The notes under the pieces: generated by a model | What the model was told of the DNA's origin: nothing | Database searches by the model: none | What the model saw: only the letters and a program-made list of their open reading frames with translations | Position numbers and translations under genes: made by a program | Origin: Streptomyces mayonensis | GTDB lineage: Bacteria; Actinomycetota; Actinomycetes; Streptomycetales; Streptomycetaceae | Direction: 5' to 3' | Assembly (NCBI RefSeq): GCF_018982965.1 | Contig: NZ_JACBYP010000062.1 | Location: 1-47,524 of the forward strand | DNA length: 47,524 nt | Shown: positions 1 through 8,117 of the stretch, piece after piece | Position numbering within the stretch: the stretch's first letter is position 1 | How the letters are laid out: the number at the start of each line of letters is the position of its first letter

Positions 1-353
1 CCCCGGTTCCGGTGGGGGAGCCGGGACGGCCGGGCCCTCCGGCGTCCGGCGCGGCGCGCTTCCGTGCTCATGCACCCCCCGTTTCCTCGGGCCCGGGCCG
101 TCCTCCGGCACGGGCCGGTGATGGAATCCTGCCCCGGCCCGGCACGGACCGATCCCGTCCCGGGCACGCATACCCGCACGCGACACCCGCCATCCCGGCA
201 GGGCTCCCCGCCCTGCGCCGGGGCCGGGGCCGCCGTGCGTGCGCGTCACTCTACGGCGTGACCCCGCCCTGCGGGGAACCAGTCCGGCGCACCCGTGGCA
301 TTGGCCCGGATCGTCCCCTACCCTGCGGTAATCCCGTCTGGCAGGCTGCGTCC
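1..353. other. Intergenic region upstream of the first gene
   Basis: No coding frame is convincing here: the frame that runs into the first gene is open but has Pro/Arg/Gly-rich composition typical of non-coding high-GC DNA. Two small hairpins are visible, GCAGGGC/GCCCTGC at 198-216 and CCCCGC/GCGGGG at 262-276. Either could terminate a gene lying before the window. No promoter stands out. Confidence 0.5.
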
Positions 354-1556
354 ATGACTGCGCGCGCCTCCGACCGGACCCGGTACGACCGGGCCACCGC
401 TCATCTGGACGCCCCCGTGGCGATCGTCGACCTGGACGCCTTCGACGCCAACGCGGACGACCTGCTGCGCCGGGCGGGCGGCAAGCCGATCCGGGTCGCC
501 AGCAAGTCCGTACGCTGCCGTGCGCTGCTGGAACGGGTCCTGGAGCGGGAGGGTTTCGCGGGCGTGATGTCGTTCACGCTGGCCGAGTCCCTGTGGCTGG
601 CGCGCTCCGGTTTCGAGGACGTGCTGCTCGCCTACCCGTCGGCGGACCGCGCCGGGTACGCCGAACTGACCGCCGACCCGAAGCTCGCCGCCGCCGTGAC
701 CGTGATGATCGACGACCCGGCGCAGCTGGACCTGGTCGACGCGGCGCGCGACGGCGGCCGTGAAGTCGTACGGGTCTGCCTGGAGTTGGACACCTCGCTG
801 CGGCTGCTCGGCGGGCGGGTGCGGGTCGGGGCGCGTCGTTCCCCGCTGCACTCCCCCGCCGAACTCGCCGACCTGGCCCGGGCGGTGGACCGCCGGCCGG
901 GGTTCGAGGTCGTCGGTGTGATGGCGTACGAGGGCCATGTCGCCGGTGTCGGGGACGCGGTGGCCGGGCGGCCGCTGCGGTCGCGGGCCGTGCGGCTGAT
1001 GCAGGCCGCCGCCCGGCGCGAACTCGCCGAGCGCCGGGCCGCCGCGGTGCGGGCCGTGCGGGCCGTGGTGCCCGGCCTGGAGTTCGTCAACGGCGGCGGC
1101 ACGGGCAGCGTGCAGCACACGGCCGCCGAGGACGCGGTGACGGAGATCGCCGCCGGTTCCGGGCTGTACGTGCCGCGCCTGTTCGACCACTACACGTCGT
1201 TCACCGGACGTCCCTCGGCTCTGTTCGCGCAGCCCGTCGTACGGCGGCCCGGGGTCGGGGTCGTGACCGTGCTCGGCGGGGGCTACCCGGCGTCCGGCGC
1301 GGCCGGTGCCGACCGGCTGCCGGTGCCGTACCTGCCCGAGGGGCTGCGCTACGACCCCCAGGAGGGCGCCGGCGAGGTGCAGACGCCGCTGCTGGGCTCG
1401 CCCGCCGACGACCTGCTCGTCGGCGACAAGGTGTGGTTCCGGCACGCCAAGGCCGGGGAGCTGTGCGAGCGCTTCGACGCGCTGCACCTGGTGGAGGGGG
1501 ACGCGGTGACGGCGACGGTGCCGACGTACCGGGGCGAGGGGCGCACCTTCCTGTGA
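354..1556 (+). CDS. PLP-dependent amino-acid deaminase/aldolase-like protein (alanine-racemase-type fold)
   Basis: A 400-residue cytosolic protein of the alanine racemase N-terminal / D-threonine aldolase-like (DSD1) superfamily. The N-terminal barrel starts with APVAIVDLDAFDANADDL, and ASKS around residue 51 supplies the expected PLP-binding lysine. A glycine-rich FVNGGGTGS phosphate-binding stretch follows near residue 242. The C-terminal domain contains GGGYPASG and a VWFRHAKAGELCERF segment, the region where DSD1-like enzymes carry a metal site (known of the family). The ATG at 354 was chosen because homology-like sequence begins just after it and the upstream part of the frame is low complexity. 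It stands alone and converges on the DUF2510 gene. The substrate cannot be read from sequence; D-threonine, D-serine or another beta-hydroxy amino acid are possible. Confidence 0.82.
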   Translation: MTARASDRTRYDRATAHLDAPVAIVDLDAFDANADDLLRRAGGKPIRVASKSVRCRALLERVLEREGFAGVMSFTLAESLWLARSGFEDVLLAYPSADRAGYAELTADPKLAAAVTVMIDDPAQLDLVDAARDGGREVVRVCLELDTSLRLLGGRVRVGARRSPLHSPAELADLARAVDRRPGFEVVGVMAYEGHVAGVGDAVAGRPLRSRAVRLMQAAARRELAERRAAAVRAVRAVVPGLEFVNGGGTGSVQHTAAEDAVTEIAAGSGLYVPRLFDHYTSFTGRPSALFAQPVVRRPGVGVVTVLGGGYPASGAAGADRLPVPYLPEGLRYDPQEGAGEVQTPLLGSPADDLLVGDKVWFRHAKAGELCERFDALHLVEGDAVTATVPTYRGEGRTFL

Positions 1557-1570
1557 GGCATGTGGGGCGT

Positions 1571-1609
1571 GTGGAGCCTGTGAGGCCTCTCGGGCCCGTG
1601 GAGCCTGTG
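1571..1609. repeat. Short direct repeat between convergent genes
   Basis: GTGGAGCCTGTG occurs at 1571-1582 and 1598-1609, inside a longer stretch of loosely repeated GTGNGGCNTGTGNGG words between two convergent stop codons. It probably arose by slippage; no function is evident. Confidence 0.5.
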
Positions 1610-1629
1610 GGGCGTCTGAGGCGTGCGGG

Positions 1630-2664
1630 TCAGTCCGTCGGTCCGATGCCGCTGCCCACGCCGCCGCCGGTGTCGGCGTCGCCGACGGGCCGGATGCCCT
1701 TGGTGATGGTGTCCATGTCGGCCGGCGGCGGACCGTCCTCACCGGCGTCGAAGACGTAGCGGACGAGGATCGGGGACTCGGTGCCGACGGTGGAGGGGAA
1801 CACCATCGACTGCACGTAGCCGCCGGGCCCCTGGGCGGTCCTCACCCGCCAGCGCACGTAGTAGCCGGCGCGTCCGGCGACCGCGACGGGCCCCGCCGCC
1901 ACCTCCTCGTGGGACTCGATGCCGCCGAAGGGCTTGTTGCCGATCAGGTCGCGGTCGTAGGCGTCGTCGGCGGCGTCCTCGATGTCCTCCTGGGCGAGGA
2001 CCTTCGGGGAGGACTCGGCGTTCGCGGTGACGGTGCGGGAGACGACGCGTCCGTGCCGGCACACGCTGCCGTCGGCGGGGCAGTCGTAGGTGCCGTCCGT
2101 GGTCATCATGACGTCGTCCTCGGCGACGTTCTGGGGCCGGACCCAGCCGTCCGGCAGCGGGAAGGAGACGCCGTTGAGCTGGTCCTCGACCACGGCCGGG
2201 TCGTCGGCGGAGGGTCCGGAGGTGCTGGGCGAGGGGGACGGCGGGTCGCTCACGGGTGCGGGGTCGGTGGCACTGGCCGTGGCGGGCGGGGCCTGGGTGC
2301 CGGGGCTGCCGGCGTCGTCCTCGCCCAGGAGGACGACGCCGGTGACGACCGCCGCGACCACGACGGCCGCGGCGGCGGTCAGGGCGACGGCCTTGGCGCG
2401 TCCGCCGCCGCCCCGCCCGGCCCCGCCGCCGGTGCGCAGCGGCACGGTCACCGGCTGGACGGGCTGCACGTGGTGGTGCGACTGGTGTTGGTGTGTCTGG
2501 TGGTGGGGCTCCTGGGTCTGCCCCGGGGCGGGGCCCGCGGCCGCGCCGTACCCGGTGGGTTCCGGCGTCCGCCGGTGCTCGGCCCAGGCCGTGCCGTCCC
2601 ACCACCGCTCCTGGTGCGGGGCCGACGGGTCGCGGTACCAGCCGGGCGGCGGCGTCATGCTCAT
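1630..2664 (-). CDS. DUF2510 single-pass membrane protein
   Basis: A 344-residue protein that begins with the DUF2510 signature PPGWYRDP...RWWDGTAWAEH (residues 5-30). A His/Gln-rich linker (about 50-70) and a Gly/Arg-rich stretch follow, then one hydrophobic segment at about 92-113. A Ser/Thr/Pro-rich spacer leads to an extracytoplasmic domain of about 190 residues with a TYDC...VC cysteine pair that could form a disulfide. DUF2510 is common at the cytoplasmic N-terminus of actinobacterial membrane proteins, and its function is unknown. ATG codons at 2664 and 2658 are both possible; neither has a strong ribosome site. It lies 31 bp downstream of the short-chain dehydrogenase on the same strand, so it may be read through from that operon, although nothing in it suggests a role in amine catabolism. 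Confidence 0.75.
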   Translation of the reverse strand: MSMTPPPGWYRDPSAPHQERWWDGTAWAEHRRTPEPTGYGAAAGPAPGQTQEPHHQTHQHQSHHHVQPVQPVTVPLRTGGGAGRGGGGRAKAVALTAAAAVVVAAVVTGVVLLGEDDAGSPGTQAPPATASATDPAPVSDPPSPSPSTSGPSADDPAVVEDQLNGVSFPLPDGWVRPQNVAEDDVMMTTDGTYDCPADGSVCRHGRVVSRTVTANAESSPKVLAQEDIEDAADDAYDRDLIGNKPFGGIESHEEVAAGPVAVAGRAGYYVRWRVRTAQGPGGYVQSMVFPSTVGTESPILVRYVFDAGEDGPPPADMDTITKGIRPVGDADTGGGVGSGIGPTD

Positions 2665-2695
2665 CCCGGCACTTTAGGACGCCGCGCCCGCCGAG

Positions 2696-3478
2696 CTACA
2701 GCGGTGTGACGTACGCCCCGGAGATCCCGCCGTCCACCAGGAAGTCCGTGGCGTTGACGAAGGAGGAGTCGTCGCTGGCGAGGAAGGCGACGGCGGCGGC
2801 GATCTCCGTGGCCTCGGCGAAGCGGCCGAGCGGGATGTGCACCAGGCGGCGCGCGGCCCGCTCCGGGTCCTTGGCGAACAGTTCCTGGAGCAGCGGGGTG
2901 TTGACCGGGCCGGGACACAGCGCGTTGACGCGGATACCTTCCCGCGCGAACTGCACGCCCAGTTCCCGGGACATGGCGAGGACGCCGCCCTTGGACGCGG
3001 TGTACGAGATCTGCGAGGTGGCCGCGCCCATCCGGGCCACGAAGGACGCGGTGTTGATGACGGACCCCTTGCCCTGGCGCCGCATGTAGGGGATGGCAGC
3101 CTTGCAGCACAGGTAGACGGAGGTGAGGTTCACCTCCTGGACGCGCTTCCACGCCTCCAGGCCGGTCTCCAGGATGGAGTCGTCGTCGGGCGGCGAGATG
3201 CCCGCGTTGTTGAACGCGACGTCGACACTGCCGCAGGTGTCGTACGCCGCCGCGAACAGCGCCTCGACCTGCTCGGGGTCGGTGACGTCCACCTTGACGA
3301 AGGTGCCGCCGGTCTCCTCGGCCGCGGCCCGGCCCCGGGTCTCGTCCACGTCGCCGCAGACGACGTGCGCGCCCTCGGCGGCGAGCCGGCGGGCGGTGGC
3401 GAGGCCGATGCCGCTGCCCGCTCCGGTGACGACGGCACTGCGGCCGACGAGCCTGCGGCAGACGATGTCTTCGCTCAC
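2696..3478 (-). CDS. Short-chain dehydrogenase/reductase (SDR), amine-catabolic cluster
   Basis: A 260-residue classical SDR. It has the NAD(P) motif TGAGSGIG near residue 18, GDVDE at the end of the second strand (an acid that favours NAD), the NNAG motif, and the catalytic SYTASKGG (YxxxK). The C-terminus contains the usual PVNTPL segment. The GTG start at 3478 overlaps the aldehyde dehydrogenase stop by 4 nt (GTGA), which fixes the start and implies translational coupling. It is the last gene of the three-gene ligase / aldehyde dehydrogenase / SDR unit. Family members oxidise alcohols or reduce carbonyls; here it may act on an alcohol or hydroxy intermediate of the gamma-glutamylated amine, but this is inferred from position only. 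Confidence 0.85.
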   Translation of the reverse strand: MSEDIVCRRLVGRSAVVTGAGSGIGLATARRLAAEGAHVVCGDVDETRGRAAAEETGGTFVKVDVTDPEQVEALFAAAYDTCGSVDVAFNNAGISPPDDDSILETGLEAWKRVQEVNLTSVYLCCKAAIPYMRRQGKGSVINTASFVARMGAATSQISYTASKGGVLAMSRELGVQFAREGIRVNALCPGPVNTPLLQELFAKDPERAARRLVHIPLGRFAEATEIAAAVAFLASDDSSFVNATDFLVDGGISGAYVTPL

Positions 3479-4935
3479 TGTGCGGGGCCCTCCATGCTCG
3501 ATTCCGTGCTGGATTCCGTGCGCGATCCCGTGCTCGACGAGATGTTGCTGATGAAGACGTTCTTGGTCTCGGTGAACGCGGCCAGCGCGTCCGGGCCGAG
3601 TTCGCGGCCGAGCCCGGACTGCTTGAATCCGCCGAACGGCGTCCAGTACCGGACACTGGCATGGGAGTTGACGGACAGGTTCCCGGCGCGCACCGCGGCG
3701 GACACACGCAGGGCACGGCCGACGTCCCGGGTCCACAGCGAGCCGGACAGGCCGTAGTCGGTGGCGTCGGCCAGGCGGACCGCGTCGGCCTCGTCCTCGA
3801 AGGGCAGGACGACGGCGACGGGCCCGAAGACCTCCTCGACGGCGACGGGCGCGTGCGGGTCGGTGCCGGTGAGGACGGTCGGCGGGAACCAGAAGCCGGG
3901 CCCGCCCTCGGGCGCCCTGCCGCGGATACCGGCGGCGTCGTCGGGGACGTAGGAGCGCACCCGTTCCAGCTGGGCCCGGGAGATCAGGGGGCCCATCTCG
4001 GTGCTCTCGTCCGCCGGGTCGCCGACGCGTACGGCCTCGATCGCGGGGGCGAGGAGGGCGAGGAAGCGGTCGTACACGGAGCGCTGGACGAGGATGCGGG
4101 TGCGGGCGCAGCAGTCCTGGCCGCTGTTGTCGAGGAAGGACATGGGCGTGGCTGCCGCGGCGGCCTCGAGGTCGGCGTCGGCGAAGACGATGTTGGGGCT
4201 CTTGCCGCCGAGTTCGAGGGTGACGGGCTTGAGGAGGGCCGCGCCCTTGGCGGCGACCTGTCGGCCCACGGCCGCCGAACCGGTGAAGACGATCTTCGCC
4301 ACGCCGGGGTGCCCGACGAGGGCGTCGCCGGTGACGGGTCCGTGGCCGGGCAGCACCTGGAACAGGCCCTCGGGCAGTCCGGCCGCCAGGGCCAGTTCGG
4401 CCAGGCGCAGTGCGGTGAGCGGGGTCGTCTCGGCGGGCTTGAGGAGGACGGCGTTGCCCGCGGCGAGCGCCGGTGCGGTGCCCCAGGCGGCGATGGGCAT
4501 CGGGAAGTTCCAGGGAGCGATGACGCCCACCACGCCGAGCGGTTCCAGGAACGTGACGTCCAGGCCGCCGGCCACCGGGATCTGGCGCCCGGTGAGCCGC
4601 TCCACTCCTCCGGCGGCGTAGTCGAGCAGGTCGCGGACGTTGCCGGCCTCCCAGCGGGCGTTGCCGACGAGGTGCCCGGCCTCCCGGACCTCCAGTCGGG
4701 CCAGTTCCTCCACGTGCGCGTCGACGGCGGCGGCGAACCGGCGCAGCAGCCGGGCGCGGTCGCCGGGGGCGAGGGCGGCCCAGGCGGTCTGGGCCCGGGC
4801 GGCCCGTACGACCGCGGCGTCCACGTCGGCCGCGGAGGCCGCGGGGACGGTGGCGACGACCTCTTCGGTGGCGGGGTTCAGTACCCGCAGCTCGTCGGGG
4901 CGCTTCTCGGACAGCTCGGACAACCGGTGCCTCAC
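3475..4935 (-). CDS. Aldehyde dehydrogenase, gamma-glutamyl-amine pathway
   Basis: A 486-residue NAD(P)-dependent aldehyde dehydrogenase. Visible landmarks are the APWNFPM cofactor segment, FTGSAAVGR, the general-base ELGGKSPN, the nucleophile region NSGQDCCARTR and EVFGPVAVVLPF. The nucleophile region carries two adjacent cysteines, and either could be read as the catalytic one. The start is GTG at 4935, which overlaps the stop of the glutamine-synthetase-like gene by 4 nt; the open frame further upstream is antisense-like shadow. It sits between a GlnA4-type ligase and an SDR, so the likely role is oxidising a gamma-glutamyl-amino-aldehyde to its acid. In the family such enzymes act on gamma-glutamyl-aminoacetaldehyde or gamma-glutamyl-aminobutyraldehyde. 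The exact substrate is inferred. Confidence 0.88.
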   Translation of the reverse strand: MRHRLSELSEKRPDELRVLNPATEEVVATVPAASAADVDAAVVRAARAQTAWAALAPGDRARLLRRFAAAVDAHVEELARLEVREAGHLVGNARWEAGNVRDLLDYAAGGVERLTGRQIPVAGGLDVTFLEPLGVVGVIAPWNFPMPIAAWGTAPALAAGNAVLLKPAETTPLTALRLAELALAAGLPEGLFQVLPGHGPVTGDALVGHPGVAKIVFTGSAAVGRQVAAKGAALLKPVTLELGGKSPNIVFADADLEAAAAATPMSFLDNSGQDCCARTRILVQRSVYDRFLALLAPAIEAVRVGDPADESTEMGPLISRAQLERVRSYVPDDAAGIRGRAPEGGPGFWFPPTVLTGTDPHAPVAVEEVFGPVAVVLPFEDEADAVRLADATDYGLSGSLWTRDVGRALRVSAAVRAGNLSVNSHASVRYWTPFGGFKQSGLGRELGPDALAAFTETKNVFISNISSSTGSRTESSTESSMEGPAQ

Positions 4936-6296
4936 ATGCGTTCGAAGGAGCGGCGCAGTTCCCAGTCGGTGACGGCGGCGTCGAACGCGTCCAGCTCGAC
5001 GCGCGCCATGTTGCGGTAGTGGGCGACGACCTCGTCGCCGAAGGCGGCCTTGGCGAGGGCGCTGTTCTCCCACAGCTCGGCGGCCTCGCGCAGGGTGGTC
5101 GGGACGTGCTCGTAGTCGCCGGTGTAGGCGTTGCCGGCGCACGGTTCGGGCAGTTCCAGCCGCTGTTCGACGCCGTGCAGTCCGGCGGCGACCATGCCGG
5201 CGACGGCGAGGTACGGGTTGACGTCGCCGCCGGGCAGCCGGTTCTCGAAGCGCAGGGAACGGCCGTGGCCGACGACGCGCAGCGCGCAGGTGCGGTTGTC
5301 GCGGCCCCAGGCGACGGCGGTGGGGGCGAAGGAGCCGGGCTGGAAGCGTTTGTAGGAGTTGATGTGCGGGGCGTAGAGCAGGGAGAACTCCCGCAGCGCC
5401 ACGAGTTGCCCGGCGAGGAAGTGCCGCATGACCCCGGACATGCCGCCCTCGCCGTCGCCGGCCATCACGCTGGTGCCGGTCCGGTCGGCGAGCGAGAGGT
5501 GGATGTGGCAGGAGTTGCCCTCGCGTTCGTTGTACTTCGCCATGAAGGTGAGGGACATGCCCTCCTGGGCGGCGATCTCCTTGGCGCCGGTCTTGTAGAC
5601 CGCGTGCTGGTCGCAGGTGACCAGGGCCTCGTCGTAGCGGAAGGCGATCTCGTGCTGGCCCGGGTTGCACTCGCCCTTGGCGGACTCGACGGTGAGGCCG
5701 GCGCCGGCCATCTCGTTGCGGATGCGGCGCAGCAGGGGTTCGACGCGGCCGGTGCCGAGGACGGAGTAGTCGACGTTGTACTGGTTGGCGGGGGTCAGGC
5801 CGCGGTAGTTCGCGTCCCAGGCGTGTTCGTAGGTGTCGCGGAAGACGATGAACTCCAGCTCCGTGCCGACCTGCGCGGTGTGCCCGTGCCCGGCGAGGCG
5901 CTCCAGCTGGCGGCGCAGGATCTGGCGGGGCGCGGCGGACACCGGGGTGCCGTCGTCCCAGGCGAGGTCGGCGACGGCCAGCGCGGTGCCCTCGTTCCAC
6001 GGGAGGCGGCGCAGGGTGTGCAGGTCGGCGTGGAGGGCGAAGTCGCCGTAGCCGCGGTCCCAGGAGGACATGGCGTAGCCGTCGACGGTGTTCATGTCGG
6101 CGTCCACGGCGAGGAGGTAGTTGCAGCCCTCCGTGCCGTGCGCCAGGACCTCGTCGAGGAAGAAGCGGGCGGCGAACCGCTTGCCCTGGAGGCGTCCCTG
6201 CATGTCCGGGAAGGCCAGGACGACGGTGTCGACGTCACCGGCGGCGACGAGGGCGTGCAGTGCCTCGACCCCGAGCGGGGCTGTGCGGTCTGCCAC
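4932..6296 (-). CDS. glnA4: Glutamine-synthetase-like gamma-glutamyl amine ligase (GlnA4 type)
   Basis: A 454-residue protein of the class-I glutamine synthetase fold. It has the N-terminal beta-grasp (VVLAFPDMQGRLQGKRF), VDGYAMSSWDRGYGD, the active-site strand ESAKGECNPGQHEIAF, the ATP-site EGNSCHIHLS and a C-terminal NPYLAVAGMVAAGL helix. Streptomyces has several GlnA paralogues that glutamylate amines rather than ammonia; GlnA4 (SCO1613 of S. coelicolor) is reported as a gamma-glutamylethanolamide synthetase, and the same neighbours occur here, so I use that name. The GTG at 6296 was chosen because AAGGAGG lies 8 nt before it; an ATG at 6326 would overlap that ribosome site. It is the first gene of the minus-strand operon, divergent from a FadR-type regulator across a short region with an inverted repeat. 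A role in polyamine glutamylation cannot be excluded. Confidence 0.82.
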   Translation of the reverse strand: MADRTAPLGVEALHALVAAGDVDTVVLAFPDMQGRLQGKRFAARFFLDEVLAHGTEGCNYLLAVDADMNTVDGYAMSSWDRGYGDFALHADLHTLRRLPWNEGTALAVADLAWDDGTPVSAAPRQILRRQLERLAGHGHTAQVGTELEFIVFRDTYEHAWDANYRGLTPANQYNVDYSVLGTGRVEPLLRRIRNEMAGAGLTVESAKGECNPGQHEIAFRYDEALVTCDQHAVYKTGAKEIAAQEGMSLTFMAKYNEREGNSCHIHLSLADRTGTSVMAGDGEGGMSGVMRHFLAGQLVALREFSLLYAPHINSYKRFQPGSFAPTAVAWGRDNRTCALRVVGHGRSLRFENRLPGGDVNPYLAVAGMVAAGLHGVEQRLELPEPCAGNAYTGDYEHVPTTLREAAELWENSALAKAAFGDEVVAHYRNMARVELDAFDAAVTDWELRRSFERM

Positions 6297-6326
6297 GGGG
6301 AGAGCCTCCTTCTGGCCGGGAGCCAT

Positions 6327-6349
6327 AAGGTATTGCCGGGAACCTTTGC
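6327..6349. promoter_or_regulatory. Candidate operator in the glnA4/FadR divergent promoter
   Basis: AAGGT at 6327-6331 and ACCTT at 6342-6346 form a perfect inverted repeat with a 10-bp spacer, midway between the divergent starts at 6296 and 6371. The 23-bp block from AAGGTAT to TTTGC matches a second block at 7145-7167 at 14 positions, including the first seven and last four bases. FadR/GntR regulators usually bind short inverted repeats near their own gene, so this is the natural candidate. This is inference, not a known consensus. Confidence 0.5.
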
Positions 6350-6370
6350 TTGGGAAGGGGGCGCGGCCGC

Positions 6371-7105
6371 ATGCCGGAGGAAACCGGGGGGAGCGTGGCG
6401 GACCGGCTCGCGCCGGTGCTGCGGCCGGTGCGGGCGGGAAACGGCTTCGAGGAGGCGCTGGAGCAGATCCTCCAGGTGGTCAGGCTGGGCCTGGTCCCGG
6501 CCGGCGAGCGGCTGCCGGCCGAGCGGGTGCTGGCGGAGCGGCTGGGCATCAGCCGGGTGACGCTGCGCGAGGTGCTGCGGGTGCTCCAGGACCAGGGGCT
6601 CGTGGAGGCCCGGCGGGGCAGGTACGGCGGGACGTTCGTACGGCCCCGGGCCGACGCGGGCGGCGAGGACGAGCTGCGGCGCCGGGTGGCGGGGGTCGAC
6701 ATCGAGGACGTACTGAGCTTCCGCGAGGTGCTGGAGGTGGGCGCGGCGGGTCTGTGCGCGGCGCACGGACTGGCGCCGGCGCGGGCGGCCCGGCTGCGCG
6801 AGGCGCTGGCCGCCACACGGGACGCGCCCCTCGCGCAGTACCGGCGGCTGGACACGCGGCTGCACCTCGTCCTCGCGGAGCTGTGCGGTTCGCCGTCGCT
6901 GGCGGCGCAGTACGCGGCGGTCCGGGCGACCCTGAACGACCTGCTGGACTGCATCCCGCTGCTCGTGCGCAACCTGGAGCACTCCCAGCGGCAGCACGCC
7001 GCCCTGGTGGCGGCCGTCCTCGCCGGCGACGCGGACGGGGCGCGGGAGATCAGCAGGGAGCACTGCGCGGGGACGGCTGCGCTGCTGCGCGGCTTTCTGA
7101 CCTGA
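6371..7105 (+). CDS. FadR-family (GntR) transcriptional regulator
   Basis: A 244-residue regulator. The winged helix-turn-helix lies at about residues 25-85 (GERLPAERVLAERLGISRVTLREVLRVLQDQGLVEARRGRYGGTFV), the typical GntR signature. An all-helical FCD effector domain follows, with SFREVLEVGAAGL and a later NLEHSQRQHAALVAAVLAGD helix. FCD domains bind small carboxylates, often with a metal. ATG 6371 is taken as the start, with GAAGGGGG about 9 nt before it; a GTG at 6395 is also possible. Divergent from the GlnA4-type operon and followed at 86 bp by the amidotransferase, it is the obvious repressor of both. Confidence 0.87.
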   Translation: MPEETGGSVADRLAPVLRPVRAGNGFEEALEQILQVVRLGLVPAGERLPAERVLAERLGISRVTLREVLRVLQDQGLVEARRGRYGGTFVRPRADAGGEDELRRRVAGVDIEDVLSFREVLEVGAAGLCAAHGLAPARAARLREALAATRDAPLAQYRRLDTRLHLVLAELCGSPSLAAQYAAVRATLNDLLDCIPLLVRNLEHSQRQHAALVAAVLAGDADGAREISREHCAGTAALLRGFLT

Positions 7106-7144
7106 GGGTACGTGCGTGAGTTGCCGTGGAGTGGCGGCGCGGCA

Positions 7145-7167
7145 AAGGTATGAGGGCATCCCATTGC
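7145..7167. promoter_or_regulatory. Second candidate operator for the FadR-type regulator
   Basis: This block, upstream of the amidotransferase start, begins AAGGTAT and ends ATTGC. It shares 14 of 23 positions with the inverted-repeat block at 6327-6349 and the word GCAAAGGT with its other arm read on the opposite strand. It lies between the regulator stop and the ribosome site GAGGAGG, where a repressor would block transcription of the hydrolase. Confidence 0.4.
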
Positions 7168-7190
7168 GGGGCGACGAGGAGGTTCGGAAG

Positions 7191-7886
7191 GTGGCGGACA
7201 GGCCGCTGATCGGCGTCAGTACGTACCTGGAGTCCGGGGCGCGCTGGGGCGTGTGGGAGCTGGAGGCGGCGCTGCTGCCGGCCGGGTACCCGCGGCTGGT
7301 GCAGCGGGCGGGCGGTCTGGCGGTGATGCTCCCGCCGGACGCGCCGGAGCGGGCCGCCGCGACGGTGGCCCGCCTGGACGGGCTGGTGATCGCGGGCGGC
7401 CCGGACGTGGAGCCGGTCCGCTACGGCGCCGATCCCGACCCGCGCACGGGTCCGCCGGCCCCGGCCCGGGACGCGTGGGAACTGGCGCTCGTCGGGGCGG
7501 CCCTGGCCGCGCGCGTCCCGCTGCTGGGCATCTGCCGGGGCATGCAGCTCCTCAACGTTGCCCTGGGCGGCACGCTCGTCCAGCACGTCGAGGGCCACGT
7601 CGAGGCGGTGGGCGTGATCGGCCGGCACCCGGTGAAACCGGTACCCGGGACGCTGTACGCCGGTGTCGTCCCGGAGGAGACGTCCGTACCGACCTACCAC
7701 CACCAGGCGGTGGACCGGCTCGGCACGGGTCTCACCGCGTCGGCACACGCGGCGGACGGCACCGTGGAGGCCGTGGAACTGCCGTCAGGGCAGGGCGGCT
7801 GGGTCCTGGGGGTGCAGTGGCATCCGGAGATGGGCGAGGACGTGCGCGTGATGCGGGCGCTGGTGGAGGCAGCGGGAGACAGCTGA
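7191..7886 (+). CDS. Class-I glutamine amidotransferase, gamma-glutamyl amine hydrolase (PuuD-like)
   Basis: A 231-residue protein of the peptidase C26 / gamma-glutamyl-GABA hydrolase family. The nucleophile elbow is LLGICRGMQLLNVALGG, with the catalytic cysteine in CRG. The His-Glu pair is in VQWHPEM, near residue 205. PVKPVPGT and PTYHHQAVDRLG are the substrate-loop segments typical of PuuD-like hydrolases. In amine degradation by gamma-glutamylation this enzyme releases glutamate and the final product. The GTG at 7191 was chosen because GAGGAGG stands about 10 nt before it and the protein sequence proper (ADRPLIGVSTY) begins there. It is on the plus strand behind the FadR-type regulator and completes the ligase, aldehyde dehydrogenase and hydrolase set. 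Confidence 0.85.
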   Translation: MADRPLIGVSTYLESGARWGVWELEAALLPAGYPRLVQRAGGLAVMLPPDAPERAAATVARLDGLVIAGGPDVEPVRYGADPDPRTGPPAPARDAWELALVGAALAARVPLLGICRGMQLLNVALGGTLVQHVEGHVEAVGVIGRHPVKPVPGTLYAGVVPEETSVPTYHHQAVDRLGTGLTASAHAADGTVEAVELPSGQGGWVLGVQWHPEMGEDVRVMRALVEAAGDS

Positions 7887-8020
7887 CCCGGGGTGCCCGT
7901 CCACCGCGGCGGACTGACCCGGGTGCCCGCCCACCGCGGCGGACTGACCCGGGGTGCCCGCCCCACCGCACGGACTGACCCGGGGCGGCCCGTCCCACCG
8001 CAGCGGGCTGGCCCACGGTA
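7883..8020. repeat. Tandem repeat, about 31-bp unit
   Basis: Units beginning CTGACCCG start at 7883, 7914, 7944 and 7975, with a degenerate further one near 8008, giving periods of 31, 30, 31 and 33 bp. Each unit contains a GTGCCCG...CCACCGC core. The array begins inside the hydrolase stop codon and lies between convergent genes. Unequal copies suggest slippage or recombination; the GC-rich units could fold and help termination. Confidence 0.75.
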
Positions 8021-8117
8021 CGCCCCCCCCAGAAGCCCGCCCGGCCTCGGTGTGCGTCCCGCAGCAGCGACCGGCCCGCGTCGCACGCCGCTACCCCTGT
8101 GTCCGCGGCGCACGCCC

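Noticed and set aside
7883..8020. CRISPR-like array
   Set aside because: Repeats are contiguous with no unique spacers and no cas genes are near; it is a plain tandem repeat.
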